Shown here in pieces: positions 1 through 10,378 of a stretch of DNA of 64,000 bases; positions within the stretch are counted from its first letter, which is position 1; each line of letters begins with the position of its first letter. The notes below the pieces were generated by a model. That model was not told where the DNA came from. It ran no database searches and saw only the letters and a list, made by a program, of their open reading frames with translations. The DNA is taken from assembly GCF_013363995.1 (NCBI RefSeq), contig NZ_JABWGO010000001.1:434001-498000 (forward strand). Direction: 5' to 3'. The translations under genes and the position numbers were made by a program. Origin of the DNA: Nonomuraea rhodomycinica. Lineage in GTDB: Bacteria; Actinomycetota; Actinomycetes; Streptosporangiales; Streptosporangiaceae.

Positions 1-447
1 CCGCGGGTACCAGGTGAAGGCCGCGTAGTCGCTGTCGCGCGCCGCGACGAAGCCGCCGGGCTTGGTGACGCGGCGCATCTCGCGCAGCGCCCGCACCGGG
101 TCGCCCACGTGCTGGAGCACCTGGTGGGCGTGGACGACGCAGAACGTGTCGTCCGGGAAGTCCAGGGCGTGCGCGTCCGCGACGGCGAAGGCGGCGTTGG
201 CGACGCCGCGGGCGGCCAGCTCGGCGCGGGCCAGCTCCAGCGCCTCGGCGGTCACCTCGGACGCCGTCACGTGCCCCACCCTGGCGGCCAGGTCGGCGGT
301 GATGGTGCCCGGCCCGCTGCCCACGTCCAGCAGCGTCATGTGCGGCTTGAGGTGGGGCAGCAGGTACGCAGCCGAGTTCTCGGCGGTGCGCCACCGGTGC
401 GACCTCAGCACCGACTCGTGGTGGCCGTGCGTGTATACGGCGTCCAT
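1..447 (-). CDS. Class I SAM-dependent methyltransferase, C-terminus cut by window edge
   Basis: The minus strand reads open from an ATG at 447 to the window edge. About 149 residues are visible and the end is missing. The protein has the Rossmann methyltransferase motif I (LLDVGSGPGTIT, residues 39-50), an acidic residue after the second strand (TASEVTAEAL), the post-I stretch VVHAHQVLQHVGDP and the motif MRRVTKPGGFVA. This order is typical of Methyltransf_11/UbiE-like enzymes that methylate small molecules with S-adenosylmethionine; the substrate cannot be told. GGGAG lies just upstream of the start. The upstream region carries two dyads and a TATAAT on the minus strand, so this gene is probably repressed by a dimeric regulator. 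It is divergent from the CBS gene. Confidence 0.85.
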   Translation of the reverse strand, partial: MDAVYTHGHHESVLRSHRWRTAENSAAYLLPHLKPHMTLLDVGSGPGTITADLAARVGHVTASEVTAEALELARAELAARGVANAAFAVADAHALDFPDDTFCVVHAHQVLQHVGDPVRALREMRRVTKPGGFVAARDSDYAAFTWYPR

Positions 448-498
448 CAGAACTCCCTTGTCCTCATCCCGTGACCGACAGCGCAACCCTAGCTCGTG

Positions 499-535
499 TC
501 TCATCATGAGAGAAGATTCGTCTCATTATACGAGA
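499..535. promoter_or_regulatory. Two operator-like dyads with a -10 box for the methyltransferase
   Basis: TCTCATCATGAGA (499-511) is a perfect inverted repeat. TCTCATTATACGAGA (521-535) is a second, with the same TCTC/GAGA outer arms. Their centres are about 23 bp apart, roughly two helical turns. On the minus strand the second dyad contains TATAAT (525-530), placed to serve the methyltransferase starting at 447. A repressor bound here would cover the promoter. The regulator is not in the window and may lie beyond its left edge. Confidence 0.6.
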
Positions 536-642
536 GACCGGAGGGGTGGCCGATCGGCGGTGACAGGGCGGGGGTGGCGGGTAGGGGGTGCGGGCCGGCG
601 ACCCACGCCGGCCGGACGACGCTCGATGAGGAGGAAACCCCC

Positions 643-1059
643 ATGGCGAAGACCGTGGCAGACATCATGACGGCCCGGCCCGCGGTGGTGGAGGCGGAGC
701 AACCCGTCTCGGTCGCCGCGGCGCTGATGCGCGACAACGACGCCGGAGCCGTGATCGTGAACGACAACGGCCGGGTCAGCGGCATCATCACCGACCGTGA
801 CATCGCGGTCCGCGTGGTCGCGGCCGACAAGGGCCCCGACACGCGGGTGCGCGAGGCGTGCAGCCCGTCCGTCGAGGCCGTCGGGCCCGACACCAGCCTC
901 GACCAGGCGGTCCAGCTCATGCGCACGCACGCCGTGCGGCGCCTGCCGGTCGTCGAGAGCGGCCAGGCCGTCGGCATCGTCAGCCTGGGCGACCTGGCGA
1001 TGGAGCGCGACCCGGAGTCGGCGCTCGGCGACATCTCGGCCGCGGCCGGCAACGACTGA
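643..1059 (+). CDS. CBS domain protein (tandem CBS pair)
   Basis: A 138-residue protein made almost only of two CBS motifs (about residues 8-62 and 72-128). The first contains VIVNDNGRVSGIITDRDI and the second RRLPVVESGQAVGIVSLGDL, the usual strand-helix-strand signature. Such stand-alone Bateman modules bind adenine nucleotides or other ligands and modulate partner proteins; here the partner is unknown. The start is set by a strong GAGGAGG at 628-634, eight bases before the ATG; longer upstream reading has no ribosome site. The ending DISAAAGND is short and polar. It is transcribed away from the methyltransferase, from a shared 195-bp spacer. Confidence 0.92.
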   Translation: MAKTVADIMTARPAVVEAEQPVSVAAALMRDNDAGAVIVNDNGRVSGIITDRDIAVRVVAADKGPDTRVREACSPSVEAVGPDTSLDQAVQLMRTHAVRRLPVVESGQAVGIVSLGDLAMERDPESALGDISAAAGND

Positions 1060-1281
1060 GCCGCCCCGTCCCGGCACACCCGTCCGGGCCCGGCCCGACG
1101 GCCGGGCCCGGACGCATGCCAGGGCAAGGCGCGGGACGGGCGCACGCGGAGTCGGCCGCATGCCGGGGCCGGGCGCGGGACAGGCGCGCGCCGAAGGCGG
1201 ACGCGGAGCCGAAAGCGGACGCGGCGCCGACGCGTGCCGGGGCCGCACGGGAATGTCGGTGACGGTCGCTACGGTGGCGGG

Positions 1282-1629
1282 ATGGTGACAGTCGAGGACG
1301 TGCGGCGGATCGCGTCCCCCCTCCCCCGGTCGTCGGAGCACCTCATCAGGGACCGCGTGAAGTTCCGGGTGGGCTCGATCGTCTACGTCGCCTTCTCCCG
1401 CGACGAGACCGTGATGGGTTTCGCGTTCCCCAAGGAGGAGCGCTCGGCGCTGGTGGCCGCCGAGCCGGACAAGTTCCTCATGCCGGACGAGCGCGACCTG
1501 CGCTACAACTGGGTGCTCGTCCGGATGTCGGCCCTCGACCTCGACGAGGCGCGCGAACTGGTCGTCGAGGCGTGGCGGATGGTCGTGCCGAAGAAGGTCT
1601 ACGCCGCCTACGCCGCGGGCGTCCGCTGA
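1282..1629 (+). CDS. MmcQ/YjbR family protein
   Basis: A 115-residue protein beginning MVTVEDVRRIASPLP. The pattern of an N-terminal helix, a central VYVAFSRDETVMGFAFP strand pair, and a C-terminal YNWVLVRMSALDLDEARELV segment fits the MmcQ/YjbR (CyaY-like fold) family. That family is often labelled DNA-binding, but with little biochemical support. An in-frame GTG 48 bases upstream is possible; the ATG at 1282 gives the family's usual N-terminus. The preceding 220 bp contain only GC-rich imperfect repeats around the sequence GCATGCC. Confidence 0.8.
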   Translation: MVTVEDVRRIASPLPRSSEHLIRDRVKFRVGSIVYVAFSRDETVMGFAFPKEERSALVAAEPDKFLMPDERDLRYNWVLVRMSALDLDEARELVVEAWRMVVPKKVYAAYAAGVR

Positions 1630-1650
1630 CGCGCCGCTGCGTGCGGCGGC

Positions 1651-2706
1651 TCAGCGCAGGCCGCGGTACAGCTCCGCCGTCAGGGTGGTGATGCGGCGTA
1701 CCGACGCGCTCCACGTGCCGCCCGCCGGGTGCGCGGTCAGGACCGCCAGCACGTACCTGTCGCCCTTGCCGGCCAGGCCGGTCGTATGCAGCACGGGACG
1801 CCCCAGGTCCGGCACGCCGGAGCCGCGGGCGCGCAGCGCCACGGCCGAGATCGACGCCCCCTGCGTGCCCCCCGCCCCCGTGGCGGCCGAGCCGGTCGAG
1901 ACCGCGCCCGTGGACGCCGAGCCGGGGCGGCAGCGGACCGGCGGCACCGTGCCGAACCCGGACCAGCCCTGCTTGACCGCCCACGGCCGGGGCACCGCGC
2001 GCGGGATGCCGAAGTACTGGTCGAAGCCGTCCGTGCCGCACGGGGTGGCGGCCCGCAGATGGCCGAGGATCGTGTCGCGGACCCGCGGCGCGGCCCGGTC
2101 CAGCAGGTAGCGGTACACGCGCACCACGTCGTACGCGCTGAGCGAGGTGTACCCCCAGAAGCCGGGCTTGGAGGCGGGCGGCGGGACGGTGTCGGACAGG
2201 CCGAGCCGGCGGGCCATGCGGGTGATGACGGCGCCCTTGCCGGCGCGGTCCCACAGCGTCGAGGCGGCGTCGTCGTCGCTGGAGCGCAGCATGATCTTCA
2301 GCAGCCGGGCGTCGGCCGGCGGGACGGTCGCGCGCGACTCCAGGTAGTCGACGGCGAGAAGGATCTTCACCACCGAGGCGGATCGGAACGCCCGGTGGGC
2401 GTTGCGGGTGGCCACGACGCGCCCGCCGCCGCCGGCCTGGCGGTCGAAGACCACCCACGCGGCCGTGGTCCCGGCCGGCACCTGGGGCGGCTTGGCGGCC
2501 AACGCCCCGGAAACGCCGGACGACGCACCCGAAGCGTCAGAAGCGCCGGACGCGGCGGACGCGCCGGATGACGCAGCCGAAGCGCCGGACGGGCCGGACG
2601 CGGCGGACGGGCGCGCCTGCGACGCCGGGACGGCGGGAGGGCCGGAGACGCAGCCCGCGGCGAGGGGGACGGCCGCCGCGACGGCGGCCCACGGCTTGAT
2701 GCGCAT
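1651..2706 (-). CDS. Lipoprotein with a class A beta-lactamase-like serine hydrolase domain
   Basis: A 351-residue protein. An N-terminal signal ends in the lipobox LAAGC (Cys19), so it is probably lipid-anchored outside the membrane. Residues 31-70 are an Ala/Ser/Gly linker with SGASAAS-type repeats. The catalytic domain has SVVK (Ser111-Lys114) as the SxxK motif, an SDDD stretch near 143 in the place of SDN, and KQG at 245-247 in the place of KTG. These changes make true beta-lactamase activity uncertain. It could be a divergent DD-peptidase-like or non-enzymatic penicillin-recognising protein. It is divergent from the penicillin-binding protein gene, which supports a cell-wall role. Confidence 0.8.
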   Translation of the reverse strand: MRIKPWAAVAAAVPLAAGCVSGPPAVPASQARPSAASGPSGASAASSGASAASGASDASGASSGVSGALAAKPPQVPAGTTAAWVVFDRQAGGGGRVVATRNAHRAFRSASVVKILLAVDYLESRATVPPADARLLKIMLRSSDDDAASTLWDRAGKGAVITRMARRLGLSDTVPPPASKPGFWGYTSLSAYDVVRVYRYLLDRAAPRVRDTILGHLRAATPCGTDGFDQYFGIPRAVPRPWAVKQGWSGFGTVPPVRCRPGSASTGAVSTGSAATGAGGTQGASISAVALRARGSGVPDLGRPVLHTTGLAGKGDRYVLAVLTAHPAGGTWSASVRRITTLTAELYRGLR

Positions 2707-2830
2707 CCGCCATACCTACCAGAACGCGCGGACCGCCCGAAGATCACCCCATTCGAGCTGGACCGATATCGGCTTCCGTATGAACGGCCCGGCGGCGCAG
2801 TCTTGGACAGGCGCGGCCGGGTGTGGTCGG

Positions 2831-5128
2831 ATGGCCGCCATGCCCGATGCGAACCCCACGCGGAGCCATGCCCGGCTGACGGGCGTCGTCCGCCTGCTCG
2901 GAGCGGCCGCGGCCGCCGGCGTGCTCGTCGCGGCCATCGCGCTGCCCGCCGTGGGCGGCTCCGGCGCCGCGGTGGTCTCCGCCGCCGAGGAGCTCAACCT
3001 GCGGCCGATGGAGCTGGAGGAGCCGCCGCTGCCGCAGGCGTCCACGGTGTACGACGCCAAGGGCAAGCGGATCGCGCAGTTCTACGCCGAGGACCGCAAG
3101 GTGGTCCGGCTGGACCAGATCTCCGAGATCATGCGCAAGGCGATCGTCGCCATCGAGGACGACCGCTTCTACCAGCACGGCGCGATCGACATCGAGGGCA
3201 CCGTGCGCGCCCTGGCCAAGAACCTCAGCTCGGGCGGGGTGAGCCAGGGCGGCTCCAGCATCACCCAGCAGTACGTCAAGCAGGTGCTGCTCAACTCGGC
3301 CGCCACCGAGGAGGGCAAGGAGAAGGCCCTGGAGGCCAGCTACGCCCGCAAGCTCAACGAGCTGCGCTACGCGATGGGCGTCGAGAAGAAGTACACCAAG
3401 GACGAGATCCTGGCGAAGTACCTCAACATCGCCTACTTCGGGGCGGGCGCGAACGGCGTGGAGGCGGCGGCCCGGCGCTTCTTCGGCGTGTCCGCGGCCC
3501 GGCTGACGCTGCCGCAGGCCGCGACCCTCGCCGGAGCCGTGCAGAACCCGAACCTGACCGACCCCGAGACCGGCGCCAAGGCCCGCAAGCGGCTGCTGGA
3601 CCGGCGCAACACGGTGCTCGACCGGATGGCGCAGCTCAAGGTCATCACGCCCGAGGAGGCCGCCGAGGCCAAGGCCGTCAAGCTCGGCTACAAGGGCGTC
3701 CGCCAGCCCAACGGCTGCCAGGCCACCATCTCCGCGCCGTACTTCTGCGAGTACGTCCGCTACGAGCTGCTGACCAACAAGGCGTTCGGCAAGACGCAGC
3801 GGGCCCGGCAGGAGGCGTTCCGCCGGGGCGGCCTGCGGATCTACACGACGCTCGACCCGAAGGCGCAGGCCGCCGCCGACCGGGCCATCAGGAAGTTCGT
3901 GCACGCCTCGGACCGGGCGCTCGCCTCCGAGGCGCTGGTGGAGCCCGGCACCGGCATGATCAGGGCGATGGCGGCCAGCCGGCCGTTCGGATCCAACACC
4001 AAGAAGAACGAGATCTCCTACAACCCGGTCGCCGACATGAAGCACGGCGGGCTGATCGGGTTCCAGGCGGGCTCGACGTTCAAGACCTTCACCCTCCTCA
4101 CGGCGCTGGCGAAGGGCATGAAGATCGGCGACGGCATCAGCGTCGGCGGCACCTACACCGCGCCCTCCGCGTCCGCCTTCAAGGACTGCAAGGGCAACAA
4201 CATGGGCATCCCGTCGTGGCCGGTGACCAACGACGAGGGCTCGGGCGGGTTCAAGACGCTGGCGACCGGCACGTGGGGGTCGGTCAACACGTTCTTCGTG
4301 GCGCTGGAGCAGCGGGTCGGCCTGTGCGAGACGGTGCAGACGGCCAAGTCGCTGGGCATCCGGCGGGCCGACGGCAAGCCCCTGCACGAGGTGGAGACGT
4401 TCACGCTGGGCATCAACGAGATGGACCCGGTGACGGTGGCGGCGGCCTACGCGGGCATCGCGGCCCGGGGCAAGTACTGCGCGCCGCTGGCCATCACCAA
4501 GGTCACCGACGTCGCGACCGGCAAGTCCACCTCGTTCGCGCCGCAGTGCAAGCAGGCGGTGGAGGCGCCCGTGGCCGACGCGGCGGCCAACGTGCTGTCC
4601 GGCGTGTTCACCCAGGGCACGATGCGCGGCGTGGGCGGCATCGGCCGGCCGGCGGCGGGCAAGACGGGCACCACCGACGGGTACGCCAGCGCCTGGTTCG
4701 CCGGTTTCACCCCGGACCTCGCGGGCGCGGTCAGCATCGGCGACCCGCGCGGCTCGCAGCGCTACAAGCTGACGGGCATCACGATCGGCGGCCAGTACTT
4801 CGGCTCGGTCCAGGGCGCCTCCGTGCCCGGCCCGATCTGGAAGGACACCATGCTGGCCGCCCTGAAGGGCACGCCGGCCACGCCGTTCACGCCCGTGGAC
4901 CAGGCCCGCTTCGGCGGCTGCGGCTCGGCCTGCGCGCCGGTGCGCCAGCAGAGCCCGGACGACGAGCAGGCGCCCGAGGACGACGACGGGGTCATCGACG
5001 ACACCCAGATCGCCGACCTGCCGGGGGGCGGCGCCCTTCCGACGACGACGCCCGAGGCGACCGCGCCGGAAGGCACGGTCCCGGACGGGATCGTGCCGGA
5101 CGGGACCGACGACGCCGGGACGGAGTGA
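2831..5128 (+). CDS. Class A penicillin-binding protein (transglycosylase/transpeptidase)
   Basis: A 765-residue membrane protein that polymerises and cross-links peptidoglycan. One N-terminal transmembrane helix (residues 19-50) precedes the GT51 domain with AIEDDRFYQHG (catalytic Glu109), GGSSITQQYVKQ and YLNIAYFGAGANGVEAAARRFF. The transpeptidase domain has STFK (Ser415), SVN (484-486) and KTGTT (from Lys611). After the catalytic core comes an acidic, Pro/Thr-rich tail of about 60 residues ending in VPDGTDDAGTE, as in other actinobacterial PonA-like proteins. Starts at 2831 and 2840 are both possible and neither has a strong ribosome site. Two tandem hairpins follow the stop. Confidence 0.95.
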   Translation: MAAMPDANPTRSHARLTGVVRLLGAAAAAGVLVAAIALPAVGGSGAAVVSAAEELNLRPMELEEPPLPQASTVYDAKGKRIAQFYAEDRKVVRLDQISEIMRKAIVAIEDDRFYQHGAIDIEGTVRALAKNLSSGGVSQGGSSITQQYVKQVLLNSAATEEGKEKALEASYARKLNELRYAMGVEKKYTKDEILAKYLNIAYFGAGANGVEAAARRFFGVSAARLTLPQAATLAGAVQNPNLTDPETGAKARKRLLDRRNTVLDRMAQLKVITPEEAAEAKAVKLGYKGVRQPNGCQATISAPYFCEYVRYELLTNKAFGKTQRARQEAFRRGGLRIYTTLDPKAQAAADRAIRKFVHASDRALASEALVEPGTGMIRAMAASRPFGSNTKKNEISYNPVADMKHGGLIGFQAGSTFKTFTLLTALAKGMKIGDGISVGGTYTAPSASAFKDCKGNNMGIPSWPVTNDEGSGGFKTLATGTWGSVNTFFVALEQRVGLCETVQTAKSLGIRRADGKPLHEVETFTLGINEMDPVTVAAAYAGIAARGKYCAPLAITKVTDVATGKSTSFAPQCKQAVEAPVADAAANVLSGVFTQGTMRGVGGIGRPAAGKTGTTDGYASAWFAGFTPDLAGAVSIGDPRGSQRYKLTGITIGGQYFGSVQGASVPGPIWKDTMLAALKGTPATPFTPVDQARFGGCGSACAPVRQQSPDDEQAPEDDDGVIDDTQIADLPGGGALPTTTPEATAPEGTVPDGIVPDGTDDAGTE

Positions 5129-5140
5129 CGGCTCCCGGAC

Positions 5141-5172
5141 GGGGCGACTCCCCGGCGGGGCGACTCCCCGGC
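5141..5172 (+). terminator. Tandemly duplicated hairpin after the penicillin-binding protein gene
   Basis: The 16-bp unit GGGGCGACTCCCCGGC occurs twice in perfect tandem (5141-5156 and 5157-5172). Each copy folds as GGGG-CGACT-CCCC. It starts 13 bases after the stop codon. There is no T-tract, as is common for actinobacterial terminators. Termination is inferred from position and structure. Confidence 0.55.
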
Positions 5173-5301
5173 GGAATGACTCCCGGACGCCGGTGCCGTC
5201 GCGGTCGGCCCGGCGTCCGGGACCGGTTGTCCGGCTCCGGCGTCCCGGGGAGTAGGTTTTTCGGGTACGAGCCCGGAGCCACCTCTCACCGAAGGAGCCC
5301 G

Positions 5302-6249
5302 ATGCCCATCTCGACGGCCCACGTCCCGACCGACCGCCCCGAGCGTTACATCAAGCAGCTCGTCTCCCACCTCGGGCACAAGGCGACCACGGCCCTGTCC
5401 GCCGACGGCCGGGCGACGATCACCTTCCCGGACGGGGAATGCGTGCTCGCGCCGTCCGGTGACGCCCTGGAGATGATCGCGACGGCGGCCGGGGCCGAGG
5501 CGCTGGCCGCGGTCCAGGACGTGGTGACCCGGCACCTGCTGCGCTTCGCCGCCCAGGAGGACCTGCGTACCGAGTGGACGGAGCCCGTCGCGGGCGACGA
5601 GCTGGAGGTCCTCTCCCCCGTCGCGGGCGACTACCTGCTCACGCACTGCACCCCGCCCGACGAGCTGCTGCTGGAGCTGGTGACGCGGACGCGGGAGGCC
5701 ACCGGCGGCGCCGCCGGCATGCAGATCTCGCACGACGAGGGCGCGTTGCTGTCGCTGCTGGTGCGGATGACGGGGGCGCGCCGGGCGATCGAGGTGGGCG
5801 TGTTCACCGGCTACTCCTCGCTCTGCATCGCCCGTGCCCTGCCCGCGGACGGCCACCTGCTGGCCTGCGACGTGAGCGACGAGTGGACCTCCGTCGCCCG
5901 GGAGTTCTGGGAGCGCGCGGGCGTGGCCGAGCGCGTGGAGCTGCGCATCGGGCCGGCGCTCGACACGCTGCGGGCGCTGCCCGCCGAGCAGGTCTACGAC
6001 TTCGCCTTCATCGACGCCGACAAGGTGAGCTACCCGGCCTACTACGAGGAGATCGTCTCCCGGCTGCGGCCGGGCGGCCTGGTCGTCCTGGACAACGTCT
6101 TCCAGGCCGGACGCGTCTTCGACCCCGCCTTCCAGGGCGAGAACCAGGTGGCGATCCGCCGCGTGAACGAGCTGATCGCCGGCGACGACCGGGTGGAGTC
6201 GGTGATGCTCCCGGTGCGCGACGGCGTCACCCTCGCGCGCCGGAAGTGA
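5302..6249 (+). CDS. DUF2218 domain fused to an O-methyltransferase (family 3)
   Basis: A 315-residue protein with two parts. Residues 8-92 match the DUF2218 pattern: ERYIKQLVSHLGHK, then ITFPDGECVLAPSGDALEM and VVTRHLLRFAAQEDLRTEW. Residues 115-315 are a caffeoyl-CoA-type O-methyltransferase, with motif I EVGVFTGYSSL (164-174), the acidic YDFAFIDADKVSYPAYYEE segment that binds metal and SAM in this family, and GGLVVLDNVF. DUF2218 is normally a free-standing protein of about 100 residues, often near siderophore or metal genes. The fusion suggests it supports or regulates methyl transfer. GAAGGAG precedes the ATG. Substrate unknown. Confidence 0.88.
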   Translation: MPISTAHVPTDRPERYIKQLVSHLGHKATTALSADGRATITFPDGECVLAPSGDALEMIATAAGAEALAAVQDVVTRHLLRFAAQEDLRTEWTEPVAGDELEVLSPVAGDYLLTHCTPPDELLLELVTRTREATGGAAGMQISHDEGALLSLLVRMTGARRAIEVGVFTGYSSLCIARALPADGHLLACDVSDEWTSVAREFWERAGVAERVELRIGPALDTLRALPAEQVYDFAFIDADKVSYPAYYEEIVSRLRPGGLVVLDNVFQAGRVFDPAFQGENQVAIRRVNELIAGDDRVESVMLPVRDGVTLARRK

Positions 6250-6282
6250 CGTGACGGCGGGCTGACGGCCGGCTGACGGCGG

Positions 6283-8781
<2,499 letters not shown>

Positions 8782-8936
8782 TACGGATTCCTCCTCACGC
8801 ACTGAGGGGTCCCCTTGCCGTAGACGCCTGCCGTCAAAGTCAAGCCGGCGTCGCCGGACGGCAAAATCCCGCGGTACGGGGCTGGGCCGCCGATCGGCCG
8901 GCGCCGCGCGACTCCCCCGACCCCACGGCGGACGGC

Positions 8937-9581
8937 TCAGCGCAGGGCGGCGATCGCCTCCGCGACAGGCGTGTCGCCCGAGACCAGCTCCAGCGTCCGG
9001 TGGATCGCGGCCCGTTCCCGCAGCAGCCCGGCCAGCACCGCCGCCACGTCGTCGCGGGGCACCGTGCCGCGCGGCACCTCGGGCTCCAGCCGGACCCGCC
9101 CCGTGCCCGGGTCGTCGGTCAGACCGCCCGGCCGGACGATCGTCCAGTCGAGGTCACGGCCGCGCAGGTCCACCTCGGCCTGGGTCTTCGCGGTGATGTA
9201 CGCGGCCCACACCTCGTCGCGGCCCGCCGCCGGCGGCCGGCCCGCGCCCATGGAGGAGATCTGCACGAAGCGGCGCACCCCCGCCCGCTCGGCCGCGTCG
9301 GCCAGCAGCGCGGACGCGGCCCGGTCGACGGTGTCCTTGCGCGCCACCCCGCTGCCCGGCCCGGCCCCGGCGGCGAACACGGCCGCGTCGGCCCCGTCGA
9401 GCACGGCGGCCAGCTCCTCGGCGGAGGCGCGTTCGAGGTCGCACACCACGGCGCGGGCCCCGGCGGCCTCGACGTCGGACACGTGCGCCGGGTTGCGCAC
9501 CAGGCCGACGGCGGCGCTGCCGAGCAGCCGCTCCAGCCGCAGCGCGATCTTCCCGTGACCGCCCGCGATGATGATCCTCAT
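8937..9581 (-). CDS. NmrA-like / atypical SDR NAD(P)-binding protein
   Basis: A 214-residue protein starting MRIIIAGGHGKIALRLERLL, which carries the atypical-SDR nucleotide motif GGHGKI. Further family features are VRRFVQISSMGAG, YITAKTQAEVDL (YxxxK-like) and WTIVRPGGLTDDPGTG. It matches SDR_a5-type proteins related to NmrA and YhfK, which bind NAD(P) and may be reductases or redox sensors. Substrate is unknown. A GTG six bases upstream is an alternative start. Its start is 22 bases from the divergent HAD gene, so the two promoters overlap. Confidence 0.88.
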   Translation of the reverse strand: MRIIIAGGHGKIALRLERLLGSAAVGLVRNPAHVSDVEAAGARAVVCDLERASAEELAAVLDGADAAVFAAGAGPGSGVARKDTVDRAASALLADAAERAGVRRFVQISSMGAGRPPAAGRDEVWAAYITAKTQAEVDLRGRDLDWTIVRPGGLTDDPGTGRVRLEPEVPRGTVPRDDVAAVLAGLLRERAAIHRTLELVSGDTPVAEAIAALR

Positions 9582-9603
9582 GCGCACATGGTGTCATGGA
9601 GCC

Positions 9604-10296
9604 ATGACCGACTTCCCGCAGGCCCCCACCCCGGCGTTCCTGTTCGACCTGGACGGCACCCTCATCGACAGCGTGTACCAGCACGTCATCGCCTGGCGGC
9701 AGGCGCTGTCCGGCATGGGCATCGACCTGTCGGTGTGGCGGATCCACCGGCGCATCGGGATGAGCGGCGGACTGTTCGTGAGCGCGCTGCTGCGCGAGAC
9801 CGGGCTGAAGCTCACCCAGGAGCAGATCGACGAGCTGCAGAACACCCACGCCGACGCCTACACCGAGCAGGTCCACTCGGTCCGCCCGCTGCCCGGCGCG
9901 GCCGAGCTGTTGGCCGAGCTGTCGTCGCGGGGCGTGCCGTGGGCGATCGCCACCAGCGGGTACGCCCGCACGGCGCGGCTGGCCCTGGGCATGCTCGGCC
10001 TGCCTGAGGACACCCCCATGGTCACCCGCGACCTCGTGCGCCGCGCCAAGCCGGACCCCGACCTGTTCCTGGCGGGAGCGGCGCTGGTCGGCGTGGATCC
10101 CGCGCATGCGATGGTGGTGGGAGACAGCGTCTGGGACCTGCTCGCCGCCCGCCGGGCGGGCGCGCTCGGCATCGGGCTGCTGTCGGGCGGTTACGGCCGG
10201 GACGAACTCGAACGGGCGGGCGCCTTCCGCGTGTACGCCGATCCGGCGGACATGCTGGGCCGGCTGGACGAGCTCGGCGTGCGCGGCACCGAGTGA
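9604..10296 (+). CDS. HAD-superfamily phosphatase (phosphoglycolate/beta-phosphoglucomutase-like)
   Basis: A 230-residue hydrolase. Motif I is FDLDGT (nucleophile Asp15, acid/base Asp17), motif II is ATSGYAR, the lysine of motif III lies in RAKPDPDLF, and motif IV is VVGDSVWD. A helical cap sits between motifs I and II, as in Gph, YniC and PgmB. The closest role is dephosphorylation of a small sugar phosphate. It starts 22 bases from a divergent reductase and ends 82 bases before 6-phosphogluconate dehydrogenase on the same strand, so a link to the pentose phosphate pathway is possible but not shown. Confidence 0.9.
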   Translation: MTDFPQAPTPAFLFDLDGTLIDSVYQHVIAWRQALSGMGIDLSVWRIHRRIGMSGGLFVSALLRETGLKLTQEQIDELQNTHADAYTEQVHSVRPLPGAAELLAELSSRGVPWAIATSGYARTARLALGMLGLPEDTPMVTRDLVRRAKPDPDLFLAGAALVGVDPAHAMVVGDSVWDLLAARRAGALGIGLLSGGYGRDELERAGAFRVYADPADMLGRLDELGVRGTE

Positions 10297-10378
10297 CCGC
10301 GACGATGATCCACGAGGCGGGAATATCCGGCCGAACTCGCGCGGCTTGATCGTGCGTATCCCTGATAGAGGAGCTGAA

